Source: Tyto alba
Lineage: Eukaryota; Chordata; Aves; Strigiformes; Tytonidae
Length of the DNA: 64,000 nucleotides
NCBI RefSeq assembly: GCF_018691265.1
Contig: NW_024881300.1
Location: 5,841,546 to 5,905,545 of the forward strand
Direction: 5' to 3'
The notes below the pieces were generated by a model. The model was not told the DNA's origin. It searched no databases and saw only the letters and a program-made list of their open reading frames with translations. The first letter of the stretch is position 1. Each line of letters begins with the position of its first letter. The position numbers and the translations under genes are program-made. Positions 23,901 to 36,510 of the stretch are shown piece by piece.

Positions 23901-26900
23901 CATTTCCATACCTGATTTTTCATATTTAACCAGTTTCCCTAAAGATTTGTAGGGAAGTAACCAGTTTCATTTGTAGATAGATATTTAGCTAGGCAAACAA
24001 ATAAAGACTTTTATATTGGTATTTAAATAATCTTAATAATTTAGATGCTAGAGCTATTGATGCAATGTTAATGTTTTGCTTACTGCAAATATACTATCCA
24101 TTTCATCATAAAGGTGCTACTAGAAGGTAAATATTTGGGATTTTTTTCCCCTTTATGTTCGACTTCCTATAAGAAATAAGAGGCAAAGGAAAGAACATAA
24201 TGTATAGTAACATATAATCCTGTTAGTTCCTAAGCATTGTAAAATGAGAAGAGTAGTGCTCATTGATGTTCTAGTCTTTAGTTCTCTTCTTGGGAGTCTA
24301 TGTATCTATCTTGGCCACTGGTGCATTTATGATTGAGAACTATTATCCTAGAAACCTTTTGTTTGTTTTGCCAGAGAGGGTGAACAGTCCTGAGAAGTAT
24401 GGTGGTGATATTTTTTTACTTGCTTGTTTTTCTTATTCTGAATGTGAACGGGGAAAGTTTGTGAGCCACTAGTCCAGCTGATACAATAGTCAGGACTCTC
24501 TAAGAGTAGTCTCAGTATTGTATCCATGTCCTTCTCATATGGAAGCAAAGACAAGATGCAAGGGATGTGGTTTAATTAGACCTCAATTTTATTAGCTTAG
24601 CCATCTGGGATTTACTGGCATGAATTTGTACAGTGCAGGTCAAGATCCTTTCTTTAATCATTTCCTTCTGGTGTAGGTTGCTATCAGTCCCCCATTCCTA
24701 CACAGCTGGTCCCCAGCCTGTTATTGGGACCCCACTCTATATGCTTTTAATCCAAATGATAAGAGGTCTGGAAAAGAGATTGTCTCTTTGGTGTACTTCA
24801 GACATTAACCCCAAACATAATTCTTAGCTTTTGAAAGAGTCACTTTCTCCTAACTTCATTTCCAATTTCAGACTTTTTAATCCAGCTTTAAGATGAGGTT
24901 TAGAGTGGAAGAATAGAGTTCATTTCCTTATTTCTGCCTTTTTGGTAGAAGGTGTGCTAGAGTTAAATCAGTATGCCATTTGTTCAGGTTATTGCCTCAA
25001 AAGGGATATTAGCTCCTTTTCTTTTTCTAACTTCTGCTCTGGGTTTATCTCCATGTCTTCAGGTCCTGTGGTAGATTTTTTGGCTTTTTGGCAACAGAGA
25101 AAATATTGAATGAGCTCTCTTAGTCTGGATATATTCTTATACATAATTTTGTTATTCTTTGAGCAAAATATTATCTATTTAAGTGAATGATGGCATGGAC
25201 TTTTATATCAAATCTGTATATACCCCCTGTTTTTAAGTTATATCAGAATACCTGGGCAGATGCTCTGGGAGCAGAATTCACCAACTACCTGGGAGGGAGA
25301 AAGCTGTGTAGATAATCAGTTTCTATTCTATTATACTGTTTTGTGACTTCATTTATAGAAAAAAATCCATCTTCTCAACAGACTCTTCCTCAATTGACTT
25401 TGCCTTGCCCACAAAATGTGAAATGATTTTGTTCATCAACAGCAAGCTCTTTGTCATGTGCCTAGATGCACTGGACATGTCTTAGACATATTTTATGTAA
25501 ATAAATAAATAAAATATTTTAGAAGTACTGTAGACAAATAATTTTGTTGCTCTAGCCTATAATGAGAGCTGATATTGTGATTGATGTAATGGACTAATAA
25601 GAAATTAATTGCACATGCTTTCTGTAGGTAGAAACTTCATGAGGTAAATACTCTTGTAGAATTGAAATGATCCCAGTAGAAAGTAATTATTCAATTCCAA
25701 ATTTGAATAATTTACTTCATAATATCAGTACCCCAAACCTGTTTAAATCAAATGCTGTTTCATTTACTGTTGAAAAAACCAGTTAATGTTGATTGTCAGG
25801 AGCCATGGGGTTTACATCTGTACATCATAAATTTCAATATCATCTGCTCCTTTTTCTACTTAAAAAGAAAAAAAGAAAAAAACAATCCCCCTGCTTAAAA
25901 AAGAAGGGGGAGAAAAAAAGAAAGAAAAAAAAAAAAAAAAGCCTTTGAAGGCATCAGAGCCTTTTGTTTGATGTGTGGAACAAGATTAATAAAAACGTGC
26001 CACTACATTAGCTTTTAAATAGCTAGCATGAGACAGTGCTGCTGTCTATACTCACCACAACTTTAATTTATGTAGATAACATGTTTTAGACACATGATAG
26101 TTTTAGCATTGCATTAGAGCTGTTTGTTGGGGAAGATCTCAGGTTTGTGAGTGTGTTTATCTTCTGTATAAGGACAATTAACTGGGCAATGCCAAAGCAC
26201 AATAGGATTTGATATTTTACAGAATAAAAGGGAAGTATTTCACGTACTCAGCTGGTTTACAGATGTGTAAGCTTTGTAGTCCATTTTCTTGCTCCAGCAT
26301 GGCATTGTGACAATTTGCCCAATATGTCTAAAATAGATAAATACTGGAAGAAAAATTACCTTTTCTAATGCTAAAGGGTTATTCTGATTTTATCATATTT
26401 TTTATTAATACACTTCCAAATTGGTTTCTCTTCCCATGCTTGAAGACACTATGAAAATAATGGGATTTAATTTCACTGTTTGAAGTAAGAGAAAACATCT
26501 AAATAAATATTTATTTAAATTTTCAATAATTTCAAACATCCTTTCTATTAAACAGTATGTTCTCAAATTAATCTTAGAATTGTAACGATATAGAACATCT
26601 ACATGAATATTAAGTGATTTCTATGCAGTTAAGACATATCTGCAGCTTTTCTGAATGCCAGCCTTAAGGTGTTAATAGTATAAATTGCTAAATCACTTTT
26701 TCTTATCAGTATTTGATAAATTTAAACTCTAAGAGGAAATTCGATGAAACGGTAACCTAATGGCACCACATACTTCGGAGAGTGGAAAAGTAGTGAATGA
26801 AAAACAATCTGTTTAGGTACAGGATTGTTTTCTCTTCCTGTCATATATGGTTTGATAGAATAAACAAAGATGTATATGTATTGGTTGAAGCTGCTATGTC

Positions 26901-27108
26901 ATCATGTGGTAGAATGTTTGTTTATCTAAATTCTGTAATGTGGTTTATAGAAGAAATTAATTTAGGTTTTCCATACAAAGCCTTCTCCCAAATGTGTTGT
27001 GGAAAGCTGATTTGCAAAGGATTTAAACTTTTCAAAACAGTAATAATAAGATAATTAGTTTTGTATCTTTAAATTCATGATGCATTTCTTTTTAATACAA
27101 TTTTGAAG
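20920..27108 (+). other. RPGRIP1L: RPGRIP1L intron 6
   Basis: At 6.2 kb this is the largest complete intron of the gene here. It is mostly featureless AT-rich DNA with a purine tract at 25861-25941. The stretch about 22800-23560 has a less repetitive, mixed composition with homeodomain-like TAATTA/ATTGATCC words and could be a regulatory block, but conservation cannot be seen here. The 3' acceptor (ATTTTGAAG) has a mediocre pyrimidine tract. Confidence 0.8.
25861..25941 (+). repeat. Purine-rich A/G tract
   Basis: A-runs broken by G and one C-rich patch, ending in about 16 consecutive A. This is a low-complexity polypurine tract in intron 6. Confidence 0.85.
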
Positions 27109-27214
27109 GTTAAACATCCGGGACAATGTGGAAATGATCAAGGTCTGTAAACAGCTGGTTGAGAAAAGCAATGCTCTTACAGCAATGGAAAAAAAATTTC
27201 TCCAGCTTCAAGAG
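27109..27214 (+). CDS. RPGRIP1L: RPGRIP1L coding exon 7
   Basis: 106 nt, residues 258-293. It encodes [20 protein letters not shown] and then [15 protein letters not shown], matching the conserved [20 protein letters not shown] block of the family. Acceptor AAG at 27107-27108; donor AGAG|GTAATT. It ends in phase 0. Confidence 0.95.
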
Positions 27215-27383
27215 GTAATTGCAATTTGGTCAGTAACATTCTCTTACTCTTGTCACATAAGCGTGTATAAATGGAAATTGAATATACACTGTTCTTGATT
27301 CTGAGTCAGTGCTGAGTACATGCAAGTGAACCATGTAATACATTGCACCCAAGCTACTCCAAATGTGTAAGGATTATTTTTAG

Positions 27384-27385
<2 letters not shown>

Positions 27386-27427
<42 letters not shown>
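27386..27427 (+). repeat. T42 homopolymer (poly(A) on minus strand)
   Basis: 42 uninterrupted T. On the minus strand it reads as a poly(A) tail preceded by AATAAA (27460-27455) about 28 bases upstream, the layout of a reverse-oriented processed retrocopy. It also forms an acceptor-like tract, since CAG follows directly. Confidence 0.8.
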
Positions 27428-28744
27428 CAGAAGGGTCTAGCAGATCTTACAGATTTTATTTGGAAAGCCATCCCAGGCAGATTGTGGAGAGTGAACTGAG
27501 TTGTCTGGCTATCAAAAGAGATTCCTGATCATTTAAAGAGAAGGCTATGCCTGAAATACATTGATTTACCAACGAAGGGGTACCAGACCACCCTTACTTT
27601 ATCAGTCTTTGATAAAGTTAGGGAGGTTTGGCTGTTTAGAGTTCTGACATTAGGACTTAACTTGTGTTCATAAATTTGTGGAAATCATTTTAGAGGCCTA
27701 CAGCAATAGATTTTTCTTTATAAACAGAGAAATTTTATTAAAATATCACCAGAAGATGCAACTGCATGGTAAATTCTATATAGGTTTTAGTTATACAGCA
27801 TTTTTCTGCTTTTTCCCATGTGTATTTGGACAACTCCACATGCATACAGATAGAGATAGTATGATAATAACTTAGAAGTGTGAGAGTTCCTGTGAGTAGG
27901 AATCCTGCATGCAACAGAGCTTTATTAAGTATCTTAGCCTTGTGAGGTAGAAGCACCAGATAGCCTTGTAAACTCTTATTGCTGCCTGCTTCTTGTTATT
28001 TTAGCATGTTAAATAATACTCATGCCATTAGAGTTTGGTTGTGATCCTTTTTTTCCCATGTTTTTCAGCTTCTGTGTTTTGCATCGCTTTGCTAGCCTCC
28101 CCCACTTCAGTGTAATACCTATATCTTCTTTGCCAAAGCAGCTCTTCTGTTAGTAGCTCAAATCTAATTTTTCACATGGTGAGCTACACAGAATATAAAT
28201 TCCAGGAGAGAGAGGTTTCACATGGATTTTTGTGTTCTTAAATAGAAAGAGATAAGTAAACTGTTCCATTTTAAATCATATGCAACTTTTTGGTAATTTA
28301 CAGCAAACATCAAGTACTTATGCTTCTTTCTTGGCAGCAGCTGAATAGAAACACATGCCTAGGATTTAAACTGGTATTTGAAGACATTGTTTCTAATATT
28401 CACAGTGAAAGCTGCATTTTTGCAAAGGATGAGTGTGTTCTCTGTCTCTTTTATTATTTTTTTTTTCTACACACGATAATGGATACAATGGTTTTCCCAT
28501 TTCCAGTCATTTGAATTTTTGAAACATGTATCTACTAAATGTGAATAACTGTAAAATACAAAATTTCTAGTGCAGATGGCACATAAAGTACTTATCAACA
28601 GAGCACATTTTTATGTTTATCTTGAAGTTTTTTATGCCTATTGAGTTCATTATCATTTACTTTAAGCTTCTACCAATTGAAACCCATATAATTCCTCCAT
28701 GTTCGTCTTTGAACTTGAGTCAGCCCAAAATGTGAAACCACAGA

Positions 28745-29792
28745 ATGTTAAGAGCCTATAACCCTGTTCCATCTAATGATACTGAAGTTGAGCTTGCTAC
28801 CGAACATTTACAGGACAGCTTTGTTGATAAAGAACTTCAATGTCGCCAGTTGAACGAAGAAACTGCAATCTGCTTAGAAGAACAAAGGGCCCTGAAACTA
28901 TTTGGATTATATAATTGATTGCCTTGGTATATTTGGTTTAATTACAGACTGAACATTCAGGATTTAATTATTAGTAATATGAAATATGCTAACCTGTGCC
29001 ACTATAATTTAAAATACTATAGACAGCTAATTATTTTGAACAATTGGTACAACAGTTTCACAACAGTAATTGAGAGCAGTTTATGTTCATTTGTACAATA
29101 TTTCTAGGAGGTATATATCTGTTTTCTTTGAATGAATTATTTCTAATTGACAACAGTATCAAGGCATGTTTCCCAAAGAAACAAAATTCCAGACTATAAA
29201 TATAAATCTGAAATCATTATTCCAATTATTGACATGACCCGAGTCTTGAGATGCTCCAGGAAGAGCAATATAGAAAACAGTTTGAGCATAATGGAAAAAT
29301 AGTGCTGACAGAACACTCAGATATAGAAGAATATCCAAGTAAAGAATACATTTTGGAAAAAAAATAATAGTAATGAGGGTGAAGTCATGCTTCTCAGAAA
29401 GTTAATACAAAATGATCAGGAGAGTAGCAGAGACACAGGAGGCACTAGAATGAAGTTGAAGCAAGGAGGTTTTTCAGGAGGATATTTTTAGTGCTTTTAA
29501 TGAGATGGTTCAGTAGAATAAATATGACTGAATTTGTTTTCAGCTATTTTGAAAATTAAGGAAAGAGATGAGAATGAAATGGTCTATGAAAGGCAGCTTT
29601 GCCAAGGTGGTGTTTTGGGTTTTTTCTTCATATGTCATGGGCTAAAGTGACACGAGTTATTGAAATGGAAAAGAACTTCGGGAAAAAATTGAAGCTGAGA
29701 GATGGAGAGGAAAAGATGAATTCACTTGGACACTTGGAAGGGTTAGAGACAGTAAGGATTCTGATTTTGAGGAGAAAGGAAAGCAATTTTGA
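28745..29792 (+). pseudogene. Possible degraded coding relic, unidentified
   Basis: Three plus-strand segments read like a charged, helical protein, separated by stops and frame changes. 28745-28918 is 57 codons and includes the stretch EVELATEHLQDSFVDKELQC. 29251-29367 is 38 codons, starting MLQEEQYRKQFEHNGKIVL. It shifts frame at an A-run into 29366-29491, which includes EGEVMLLRKLIQND. 29673-29792 starts ELREKIEAERWRGKDEF. Glu, Lys and Gln are over-represented and AT-rich random composition is absent, unlike neighbouring intron frames. I do not recognise the parent gene. Chance is possible, but three such runs within 1 kb is unusual. Confidence 0.35.
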
Positions 29793-30961
29793 GAGAAATT
29801 AAGAGTGTAAAAGAAAGGTTTTTAAGGTGGTGTTTTCTGAATTTATTAAAATACAGTTCACATATATAGGACAGAACAAGAAGAGCACTGAAGAAAGTCT
29901 GTTAAAACTTGATGAGTAATATACTTCATTATCTCTCTGAAATAAGACTGACTACTAATATTATTTATTCTCCATGATATTTTTCTTACTGAGAAATGTG
30001 ATACGAAAGGCTGATGATCAGGTTGGTGATTGGGTTTTCTGTGGGGTGTTTGTTTCTATGACATTCAGACTGCATGTGAACCTAAACAATTTGTACAGGA
30101 TTCACATTCAGCTTCTCCATTTAACTACTTTGTAGGTATATTATATGGAAAAAATGAAGCTAACTTTTTTTTCCGTCTACAGTCGTTAAACATTATCTAT
30201 ACTGATACATGTATTTGACATAAATTTTCATATAATCAAACAGGAGTTTGGCTTTGGGACTGTGTTGTTTCGAGTCATACTTTGTGATTTACACTGAAAT
30301 TCTTAATGAGGCTTTACTAAAGCATTGTGGAATGCAGGCAATATAATATTAATTAATAATCTGGAAATAGAGGTTCTATCAGTACTTTCCATTTAATATT
30401 AAAATTGGTTAAATATGCCTTAATATAATCCATTGAAGTAAATTAAAATGTAAAAGAAATCATAGGTCCCACGTTAAATTACTGCTAGCAGGGAAACATA
30501 ACGGAGTGTATTAGGATTATGAAACAATTACATATATACAATTAAGGGTTAACAGAGCTGTGGCAAGCTCTGTGATTAACATAACTGTGGTCAACATGCA
30601 TTTTTGCTTGCTACTGCAGTGTTTTTGGTCAGCATGTCTAACCACTGTAACCACAGCAAAATCTTTTAATTGCTTAACAGATGTATTTCTTGGTCGCTTT
30701 CATCATGACTAAACTCAGGGTTTAATGTTCATGAGAGCAACAAGAATGCCACCTTCTCCTCACCATGCGTATTGAAAGTTGCTTTCAGTTACTTAGTTCA
30801 AGAGTGTCTCCTGTTGACCACATTGAGAATATATAATAATTGCTGTCATGAGAGACCACTGGCTGAATATGCAGTGTTGTAACGTTATACTAAGTGTGAT
30901 TTTTTTTTCCGCCCCCCACCCCCCCCTCCCCGGGTTTGTTTTTCTTCATTCCCTTACATAG

Positions 30962-31108
30962 AATCAAAAGAACTTCAAGACCAGCCATGATGCTCTAATA
31001 GCAAAAGGTGATGAATTGAATCTACAGCTTAGAGAGGAGCGGTTGAAGTGCCTCCATCTTGAAAAAGAATTGCAATCAGTAACTATTTCAAACCGAAGGA
31101 CAGAGGAG
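30962..31108 (+). CDS. RPGRIP1L: RPGRIP1L coding exon 8
   Basis: 147 nt, residues 294-342, phase 0 on both sides, so skipping it would keep frame. It encodes NQKNFKTSHDALIAKGDELN and then LQLREERLKCLHLEKELQSV, colinear with the human [20 protein letters not shown] region of the coiled coil. Acceptor TTACATAG; donor GAGGAG|GTGAGA. Confidence 0.96.
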
Positions 31109-32278
31109 GTGAGATTGTGTTCAAGAGAGCTAGAATCTGCTCTAGGTAGTACACATAGATAATGGAAAAGTTAACGGTGGGATACTTTTTAGTTGCAGAG
31201 ATGTGAATAGACCTTTCAAACAAATTTAGAAGACTGATCTGGTAATATACTTTTATCCCATTAAAAAGAAAAACCTGTGGCTGCTGCTTGCATTTCACTG
31301 AATCGTGAACCATACCTGCTCTCCACGCCACATAATCACTGCACCAGTGTTTGGACAATATTTGAGGTTAAAGCATAGGATTTCATTTCAATTTTGATAC
31401 TAAACAAGTGGTTTGTTAACCAGAAAACAATTGTAATACTTGATTTATTGATCACATATTGCTAGTTTTTTAGGATTATTTCAACCTGATTTAATTACAG
31501 TACAATATAGTGTAACATCTTACTCAGTAGTCCAAATCAGTCACTTCTATTTCTTTGTCTAGTGGCTCTCAGAGACTAGTGTCATCACTAACAGTCACCC
31601 ACATATAGGGCTAAAAATCAAGTGTTTAATTCCTCATCCTCTTCATCATATGAGGAGTAAGAGTCTACAAACTTATTTTTCTTACATTTTGTAGCAACTT
31701 AAATTTAGCTTTACCACATGATTACTTGTTTTGAACGTATTTTACATGACCACATTTACCTCGTAGATATTTCCTCCAAACCTTTAAACTACTCTAATGC
31801 ACGTAAAGGTATACCTGCTGGGTCAAAGCATCTTGTATCTTTAATACCATATCCTGCTTTAGTGAGTATTTTGAAAGCAAGGACTTGTTGTTTCTATAAG
31901 GTCTATAAAAAATATTTACAGGAGTCATTAACTAGCTAATACTAATACCAAAATGGAAATAAAAATTTTTAAAGCTATGGATTTTATATTTTTTACGTTT
32001 TTATTTTTGCATAAGGCAGAATGTGATTAGATACTGTTGTTAAACTGTGACATGTTAGTCTCAGAGTCATATAAACAACATGAAAAAGACTGTCTGGGCC
32101 AAATGTAAATCCATGTGTGGAAAAACAGTATTATTTTGAAGCTTTCAAGAGACTGTTGTATAAAAAGAACAACTAAAAGACTGACAATGCCTACAAATTA
32201 TTAACTAATTGTCTATACACATTCACTGTCATTTCCTTTTGTGCTGTGCATTGCTTAAAACTTCCTTCTTCATTTTAG
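31109..32278 (+). other. RPGRIP1L: RPGRIP1L intron 8
   Basis: 1.2 kb of AT-rich intron. No repeats, exons or notable structure were seen. The acceptor tract is CTTCATTTTAG. Confidence 0.85.
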
Positions 32279-32352
32279 CTACAGGAGAGAATAAATGATC
32301 TAGAAAAAGAAAATGAACTCTTGAGGGAAAACTATGATAAGCTGTATAACAG
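32279..32352 (+). CDS. RPGRIP1L: RPGRIP1L coding exon 9
   Basis: 74 nt, residues 343-367. It encodes [20 protein letters not shown] followed by KLYN, almost identical to the mammalian [23 protein letters not shown]. Donor AACAG|GTAAAT. A small exon that is not divisible by 3. Confidence 0.96.
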
Positions 32353-35300
32353 GTAAATTGTGGTTTCTCTATGTAAAAAACTTGATTCCTGTCCTGTTTA
32401 ATAGGTCATCATGTACTTTGTGCTTGAATGTACATGTGCATATTGTGTGTTTGTGCACATGTGTAAATATATTCATGCTACGATTCCTCATATCAGTAAG
32501 TGGATATGGAAACTTTTATGGTGTTCTGTCTGTATTTCATCTGTTCTGTTAAAACAGAGCAACTTCCATACTTGTTCTAATACTCTTGAAATACTAGATT
32601 ACTTCTTTTACAAAATTTAATTAAAAAATAAGTGGAAGTCACTTTATTTTGAATCTCAACACCAAAAGTTCTTATTTGAATTTCTAATATTTTTTTTTCA
32701 AGGTTATTGTTGAAAGAATTATATATCTGCGTAGACATCTATTCCTTTGGGTTTAGTTTATTTTGTTTTGTTTTGGGAAAAGGGGTGTTTGAACTTTTTG
32801 TGTAAGTTCTTCCAGCACTTCTCAGTGAATCTAATGTCTGATATTTTACATCATCTCCAGTATTTAGTTATGAGGGCTGATTTGTTTGTTTTGGTAATGG
32901 CTACCATTTCACTTGTGCTGGTTCTTCTTGAAGTCTTTGCATAGGCTCATGTGAGTCTTTACAAAGTTTCCTATACCTAATAAGTTGTATAAATCGTATC
33001 AGCATTGCTTACAATGAAAATGAAAAGATATTGCCAGATATGTTTCACAAATTTCCTGGTACAGAAAAGAAGTAAGTATAGTCAATTGCCACAAGTCTAT
33101 TAAAGGAAAAAATGACCTTCAAATGAACGTTTCCTTTATTGTTAAACCATGTGGCCTTTTACACTGAAGAGGGTTAGAAAATAAGACAAACATCCTAGAG
33201 CTAATAATTGCCTTGGAAACTCAGTAAAATGCTTGAAGTCTTTTCTCATATAAAAATTATTTTTGCTCTTCAAGTTTTTTTTGGTTTGTCAGTGTGAAAT
33301 CTTTCACAAAAATACCAGTGACTAAAACCAATGCGAATGATATCAAATGTTGTTTAGTATTCTTACAATATTAATTATAGTTTTTATACTTTCTACAGTG
33401 AAATTAAAACTGTGAGTACAAATAGCTTAAAACATTTTTTTACATATGACATGTAACAGTTGTATAATCTCAATATTTAGAGTTTTCTATACGGGCAGTT
33501 GGTCAGTTGTCTCTTGCTTGAGTTCATTGTTGTAGATTTCTCCAAAGTCTGATCATGTTACAAATATTTCTGATTCTGATTATTTTCCTTTATTCTTATG
33601 GAGACAAATAACTCTTACTAACAAACAACTTACAATATTGGCTTGAAATTTTCTGTTTTATTTAAATCATAGTAGGATAACTTTAAAAGATTTTTAACTA
33701 GATAAATTTAAATATGATTCTCTCATAATGCAGTAACCCACAATATGGCTTTTCTTTTACCTAAAATTATCTGTCTTTTCATATAGTCCCATTTAAACTT
33801 TAATTCGAATTTCATCATTCCATGTTACTATATAGGTAACAAAAAATTAGAAAGATAAGTAGATCATTTAATTATAACTACCAGCTTTTTCTGTTGCTTA
33901 TTTGAACAATGCAACTTTATTAAAGATTGCCCATTGCTAGCAGTGGATAGGCCAGTGTCCACAGGTGCCAGATAATCAATAAATATTTCTTCCTTTTTTT
34001 TTTTTTATGGTGGCACAGAGGCATAAATCCATTCTTTACTAATGTTATTTATTTTGGCAATTCATTTGAAGTTGATGGGAATTTTGCTACAGCCAACACC
34101 GCAGAACTGAATCTGAAAAGTTTACAAAGAACAAGTATGAATTTGTCAGTTGACTCTTATTATTTAGTCAGTATCCAAGAAAACAATTCGTTTGGATAAA
34201 AGGTTTGGAGGAATTGTTTTCATATGACCTTGTAATGCAAATCTAGCAATGCTTAAACTCTCTCTGAAGGAAATGGTGCCAGATGTGGTTGACCATTTAT
34301 AGTTACCCAGATGGCTCCAACTCCAGTGAAATACAGTAAATGTGAAAGAAATTCCACATGAATTCAAGTAAAAATAATCTTAAAATTCAGAAGAAGAAAG
34401 CGACAGAAGTGTATTCAATTGAAACTGCCATAAACATTAGCAGTAGGTAGGCTTGGATAAACCTTGTCTTCTAAAATGTTCTTCATCGAAACATCTAAAT
34501 TCTGAACTACAATGACTATATGTGTTAATGATTTTTCTGCCAGCGTAGTCTTCTGAAAAAATGAAAGTGTAGCTACATCTTTATATGAAGTAATTGTACC
34601 TAACGATTACAAATGCACATATAACTAGGTGTCGTGTTCATTAAAACTTGAAAACATTTTCACAAGTGTGAAAGCTAAAAGTATTTGGTATCTTTTCTTG
34701 CTAAGATTTATTCTTTCCTTACGGGAGCAAGTCAAACTTCAAAGAGTGGTAAGTCTAAGCAATTGTAGAACACGCTGTCCCTTCTGTACCTATGCAGTAT
34801 TACAGAAATGATTGTGGGTTCACTGCATTTTATTTACTGTGTATTATCTTCAGAATTATACCAGAGGGAAGTATCTATTACTGTAGGACTTAGAAGCATT
34901 GCTTAAGTTCGTGCATGCTGTAAAAGATGCTCTATCACACTAAAAGATGGTATATGCCCAGAGAACTGTGTAAATAGGTGAGATAGATATAGTATGAGAA
35001 AAAGACAAAATACAGAGAGAACTGTTTTTATGAAGATCACGAATCAAGAATATAAACTCTTGCCATCTACTTTAGAGTGTACAATTCATGCTATAATTTT
35101 TCCTCTTTAATCTTAAGGTCATTCTTGAAATATATTTGATATAAATGCACTTATGTGTACTCAGAACCACTTTATATAGTCATAGCCATCAAAACAGGGA
35201 GTACTCTTTCAATCAGCATGTACAGTCTGTGAAGCTATGTGGGCTGACCCTTCTATGATATTTCTTTTTTCTCCATGTTTTTTGAGAGTTTTGTTACATA

Positions 35301-36370
35301 AATATCTGGGAGAGATAGACTGATAAACAGATATCAGAAGATTTGTTTTTTTTTAATATAAATTTATGTGTGTAAAAAATAACTTTTTTTAACTGGTGAG
35401 CTTCACAAAAGTAAAGAGATGAGGAACTGACACTTTTGTTTAAAAAAACCCTACAATTTCTGATTTTTCACAGAAGACAAAAGTGAATAAACTGGTTTAT
35501 GACTGGTTAAGATGAAGGACATTTTTTCAGTCAATATGAATGCAAGTATTGAATAATAACAACAATATGAAGACCACAGTAGTCACTGTCTAAAAATTAC
35601 ATGAAGGCATATTGCATTGCTTTCTTTTTTTACCTACTGGAAATTACACTGTGAATTATATAATGTACTTAATTTTGTTTCAATACGAGTTACATGTTTT
35701 GTTGTGGTGTCCATGCAATCCTTATTGCACACAGATTGCTAGTTTACAAGTAAATAATGTGTTACAGGCAAAATAGTTATTCTAATTTCTTTGCCCACCT
35801 CTGTTTTTTATTTCTTAAAGTAGGAGAAAGATTACTTTATATGTGCTTCTTAATCAGTATCAGAATTGTTGTTTTACAGTATGAGAAAACTGTTGTCACT
35901 CTGTGGTCAACATTTCTTTGAACAGGCAACTGACTTTAGGCTCTGCATGTTTCACAGATTTAAAAGAAATCAGGTGGGTGATCCCAGTTCTCTACATTAA
36001 GAGGTTTTGTATGCGGAAAGAATGGGTTTGTCAGTTGTCAGTTGCTGAGGTTTGGAGTTGTGGATTACTCTGGGATATGCATCTGAATTCCTTTTCTAGT
36101 CCCACAAATGTTGCATGCTGCCAACTTTTCTGACTTTGGAGCTCTAAATTAAGGCCAGTTTCTTTGCTCATCCCACAAACTCTTTCATGTTTTTTAACCG
36201 CAGCCTGAGAAAGGCGCCTTGGTTTCAACAGCAGCAGACCAGCATATGTTTACTTAATTCCTGAGACATGATGACAGTGGTCTCTGTGCCACTAAAAGCT
36301 TTTTTTCTTTATTATTCTCTGTTGAAGCTGATTTCTAAAAGTTTTTCACATGCCACATGTTTTATTGCAG
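32353..36370 (+). other. RPGRIP1L: RPGRIP1L intron 9
   Basis: 4.0 kb of AT-rich intron with short T-runs. I recognised no exon, interspersed repeat or RNA gene. The acceptor is TGTTTTATTGCAG. Confidence 0.8.
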
Positions 36371-36510
36371 TGTCTTCAGTATGACCCATGAACAGCAATG
36401 GAAGTTAAAGGAACAGCAACTGAAACTGCAAATTGCTAAACTAGAGTCTACTATTGAATCTGATTTAGCATACAAAAATGAAATCCTTGACAAGATCAAA
36501 GTAGAAAGAG
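36371..36510 (+). CDS. RPGRIP1L: RPGRIP1L coding exon 10
   Basis: 140 nt, residues 367-414. It encodes [20 protein letters not shown] and then [20 protein letters not shown], matching the family's [19 protein letters not shown] coiled-coil block. Acceptor TTGCAG; donor AGAG|GTATAT. Confidence 0.96.

Larger units (their letters stand above)
27215..30961 (+). other. RPGRIP1L: RPGRIP1L intron 7
   Basis: 3.7 kb, unusually rich in unexplained structure: a pure T42 tract followed by CAG (27386-27430), a broken coding-like relic on the plus strand (28745-29792), an 8-bp-stem hairpin (30552-30573), and a C-rich run of C6-A-C8-T-C4 (30912-30931) just upstream of the exon 8 acceptor. Confidence 0.8.

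Noticed and set aside
26797..27054. 85-codon plus-strand open frame just before exon 7
   Set aside because: Different frame from exon 7, hydrophobic random composition, and stops before the acceptor.
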